DNA of 7,550 nucleotides, taken from a bacterium (GTDB taxonomy: Bacteria > Oederibacteriota > PGYV01 > DSBP01). The notes under the pieces were generated by a model, which saw only the letters and a program-made list of their open reading frames with translations, was not told where the DNA came from and searched no databases. Made by a program: the position numbers and the translations under genes. Shown here piece after piece: positions 6,312 through 7,550 of the stretch. How positions within the stretch are numbered: position 1 is the first letter of the stretch; each line of letters starts with the position of its first letter. The stretch spans positions 1-7,550 of the forward strand of contig DSBP01000323.1 of the NCBI GenBank assembly GCA_011049465.1, in the 5' to 3' direction.

Positions 6312-7409
6312 TTATCGCCAGGATGGATTCCAATTGTCAGCGTTATTGTTTGTCAATTTCATCTGTCCTGTGCCATCCGCGTTTATTACATAAATATCCC
6401 GGTTATTGCCGTCAATTTTGCTTTGAAACACTATCTTTGTGCTGTCAGGCGACCATGAAAGTTTTGTATTGTTCTCAATCGCGCCGCCGAATGTCAGCCT
6501 TGTCTGGTTCATTCCATCCGCATCCATTGCATACATCTCCCAATCGCCGTCCCTGTTGCTTACAAACGCTATCTTCGCGCCGTCAGGCGACCATGCGGGC
6601 CACATGTTGTTAGTGAAGGATGTTGTGTGCGCAAGTCTTGTCGAACCCGTACCATCCGCGTTTATTGCATATATTATAGAAGAACCTTCGCCACTGCCCA
6701 TGAACATTATCTTCATCTTCGCTTCATCAGGCGACCAGATAGGACAATATGGCACCCAATTAAGAGGTGTCACCGCTTCCTGATTTGAACCGTCCGCGTC
6801 CATTACATATATTCTTTCCATTAAATCATCCCCTCGCTTACTCATAAACGCTATCTTTGTTCCGTCAGGCGACCACGCAGGATGTCTCTCTTCAGCACTG
6901 TTGTTTGTCAGGTTTGTCTGATTTGAGCCATCCGCATCCATTACATATATTTCATTATTGCCGTCCCGGTTGCTTACAAACGCTATCTTTGTGCCGTCAG
7001 GCGACCAGGAAGGAGAACCGTCACCCGTGCTGTTATTTGTCAAATTTGTATGATTTGAGCCGTCCGCATTCATTACATATATTTCTTTATTACCGTCCCG
7101 TTCACTTGTAAACACTATCTTTGTACCGTCGGGCGACCATGGGGAAATGCCATAAAACGTTATACCGTCATACGCGCTGTTGTTTGTCAGGTTCGTCTGA
7201 TTTGAGCCGTCCGCGTCCATTACATATATTTCACTGTTGCCGTCCCGGTTGCTCATAAACAAGATTTTTCCGTCCTCTCCGCCTGTCGCTGTCGGCGTCG
7301 CCGTTGAATCAATCAATGTTGCCGAGAGCATTTTTCGCTCCTTACAGCCGGAAACAGCAATAAAACACATTAAAACTGCAATTATCACCGCCATAAGCAT
7401 TTTGTTCAT
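6312..7409 (-). CDS. Lipoprotein with a seven-blade PD40 (TolB-like) beta-propeller
   Basis: A 365-aa exported protein. Residues 1-21 are a hydrophobic signal peptide ending in the lipobox V19-S20-G21-C22, so Cys22 should be lipidated; Lys at +2 is compatible with outer-membrane placement in systems with a Lol pathway. A short STATPTAT linker follows. Residues 46-365 hold seven repeats of the form SPDGTKIAFVSNRDGN.EIYVMDADG....LT (PD40, PF07676), each closing with a Trp before the next SPD; the last ends NPSWR and stop. Seven units suit a closed propeller. This is not TolB itself: there is no TolB N-terminal domain and no pal or tolQRA neighbour. GGAGGTGA (7421-7414) lies 4 nt before the ATG. 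It starts 32 nt after the preceding surface-protein gene, so co-transcription is likely. Ligand binding or protein-protein contact is the probable role; no active site is visible. Confidence 0.93.
   Translation of the reverse strand: MNKMLMAVIIAVLMCFIAVSGCKERKMLSATLIDSTATPTATGGEDGKILFMSNRDGNSEIYVMDADGSNQTNLTNNSAYDGITFYGISPWSPDGTKIVFTSERDGNKEIYVMNADGSNHTNLTNNSTGDGSPSWSPDGTKIAFVSNRDGNNEIYVMDADGSNQTNLTNNSAEERHPAWSPDGTKIAFMSKRGDDLMERIYVMDADGSNQEAVTPLNWVPYCPIWSPDEAKMKIMFMGSGEGSSIIYAINADGTGSTRLAHTTSFTNNMWPAWSPDGAKIAFVSNRDGDWEMYAMDADGMNQTRLTFGGAIENNTKLSWSPDSTKIVFQSKIDGNNRDIYVINADGTGQMKLTNNNADNWNPSWR
6315..7274 (-). repeat. Seven PD40 repeat units
   Basis: Repeats of about 120-145 nt share near-identical DNA, such as the plus-strand string CCGTCAGGCGACCA (near 6580, 6861 and 6995, with variants near 6440, 6725 and 7127). 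Repeats 1-3 are the most alike (NNEIYVMDADGSNQTNLTNN), while 4 and 5 have diverged. This points to more recent duplication of the N-terminal blades. Confidence 0.85.
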
Positions 7410-7410
7410 A

Positions 7411-7421
7411 CCTTCACCTCC
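7411..7421 (-). promoter_or_regulatory. Strong ribosome binding site of the PD40 lipoprotein gene
   Basis: GGAGGTGAAGG sits just before the ATG at 7409. It supports M1 over the nearby internal Met codons at residues 4 and 6. It lies in the 32-nt gap after the upstream gene's stop. Confidence 0.7.
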
Positions 7422-7441
7422 GCATCTCTATAACACATTTT

Positions 7442-7550
7442 TTATCTTATAACAGCCATTTTTTTCGTTATCACTTTGTTTTCAGCGCTCACTCTGAGGA
7501 AATATACGCCGTTCGCCACTGCCACTCCCGCGTCATTCTCCGTTTCCCAC
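7442..7550 (-). CDS. C-terminal end of a surface protein with FlgD-like tail (5' part outside window)
   Basis: Only the last 35 codons and the TAA stop are visible. The sequence includes NDAGVAVANGVYFLRVSAEN and ends KKMAVIR. The GVYF-L-R motif followed by a KK-hydrophobic end is typical of FlgD-Ig-like C-terminal domains of large exported proteins, where it probably serves as an attachment or sorting tail. Nothing can be said about the rest of the protein. The gene is followed after 32 nt by the PD40 lipoprotein gene, probably in one transcript. Its last part is duplicated in the remnant at 6310-6176. Confidence 0.8.
   Translation of the reverse strand, partial: WETENDAGVAVANGVYFLRVSAENKVITKKMAVIR
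7467..7550 (-). repeat. Direct repeat of the surface-protein tail, right copy
   Basis: This is the partner of 6201-6284. Here the repeat is part of the intact 3' end of a coding gene that enters from the right. Together the two copies flank the complete PD40 lipoprotein gene. Confidence 0.85.

Noticed and set aside
6102..6458. Plus-strand frame that looks like a small membrane protein (TTIFFVIVLFSALIL)
   Set aside because: The hydrophobic stretch is the reverse reading of the FlgD-like tail remnant, the same antisense reading in the second repeat copy is not hydrophobic, and the frame then runs into antisense of PD40 repeats. No good ribosome site is seen.
6645..6665. GTCTTGTCGAACCC as a second REP-like core
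   Set aside because: It shares only TTGTCGAA with the motif at 118-140, lacks symmetric arms, and is explained by the PD40 coding sequence (Ser-Thr-Arg-Leu).
6315..7260. PD40 repeat array read as a CRISPR-like or other regularly spaced array
   Set aside because: The repeats are coding units of about 120-145 nt in one frame with conserved protein motifs. There are no short palindromic repeats with unique spacers and no cas genes.
6312..7409. Assignment of the lipoprotein as TolB
   Set aside because: It has a lipobox and a propeller only, without the TolB N-terminal domain and without pal or tol neighbours; PD40 repeats alone do not identify TolB.

Overview
All convincing genes lie on the minus strand, so the window reads from right (7550) to left (1). 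It looks like chromosomal DNA of a Gram-negative-type, probably uncultured bacterium. The reasons are a lipoprotein with a lipobox, long Thr-Pro 'TPTxTxT' linkers, delta-60 and PD40 beta-propeller repeats, and FlgD-like C-terminal tails ending in GVYFLR...KK. This combination is common in metagenome lineages such as the Goldbacteria/Firestonebacteria/Elusimicrobia neighbourhood and in some Chloroflexi and FCB bacteria. The phylum guess is weak.

Right block (7550-6176): the last 35 codons of an exported protein with a FlgD-like tail (7550-7442); then, after 32 nt, a complete 365-aa lipoprotein with a seven-blade PD40 propeller (7409-6312); then a start-less 45-codon remnant (6310-6176) that is a second, 87% identical copy of the tail. 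The lipoprotein gene is therefore bracketed by direct repeats of its neighbour's 3' end.

Spacer (6175-5987): AT-rich, with a plausible minus-strand promoter near 6053-6021 and no gene.

Left block (5986-1): three tightly packed, probably co-transcribed and translationally coupled genes. The first is a 130-aa protein that aligns with sigma-70 region 2 only. The second is an unrecognised 233-aa protein with an acidic Lys/Glu/Pro linker. The third is a giant secreted protein of at least 1630 aa whose frame stays open from 4892 through the left edge. Its order is: signal peptide, duplicated beta-sandwich modules around a third similar domain, seven delta-60 repeats, a 270-aa Thr-rich stalk, then the probable beginning of a C-terminal sorting domain cut by the window edge. 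A REP-like palindrome is embedded in the coding sequence of the stalk.

My reading (inference): the left block couples a sigma-like regulator and an unknown partner to one very large surface protein, while the right block shows duplication or cassette-type rearrangement among surface-protein genes.
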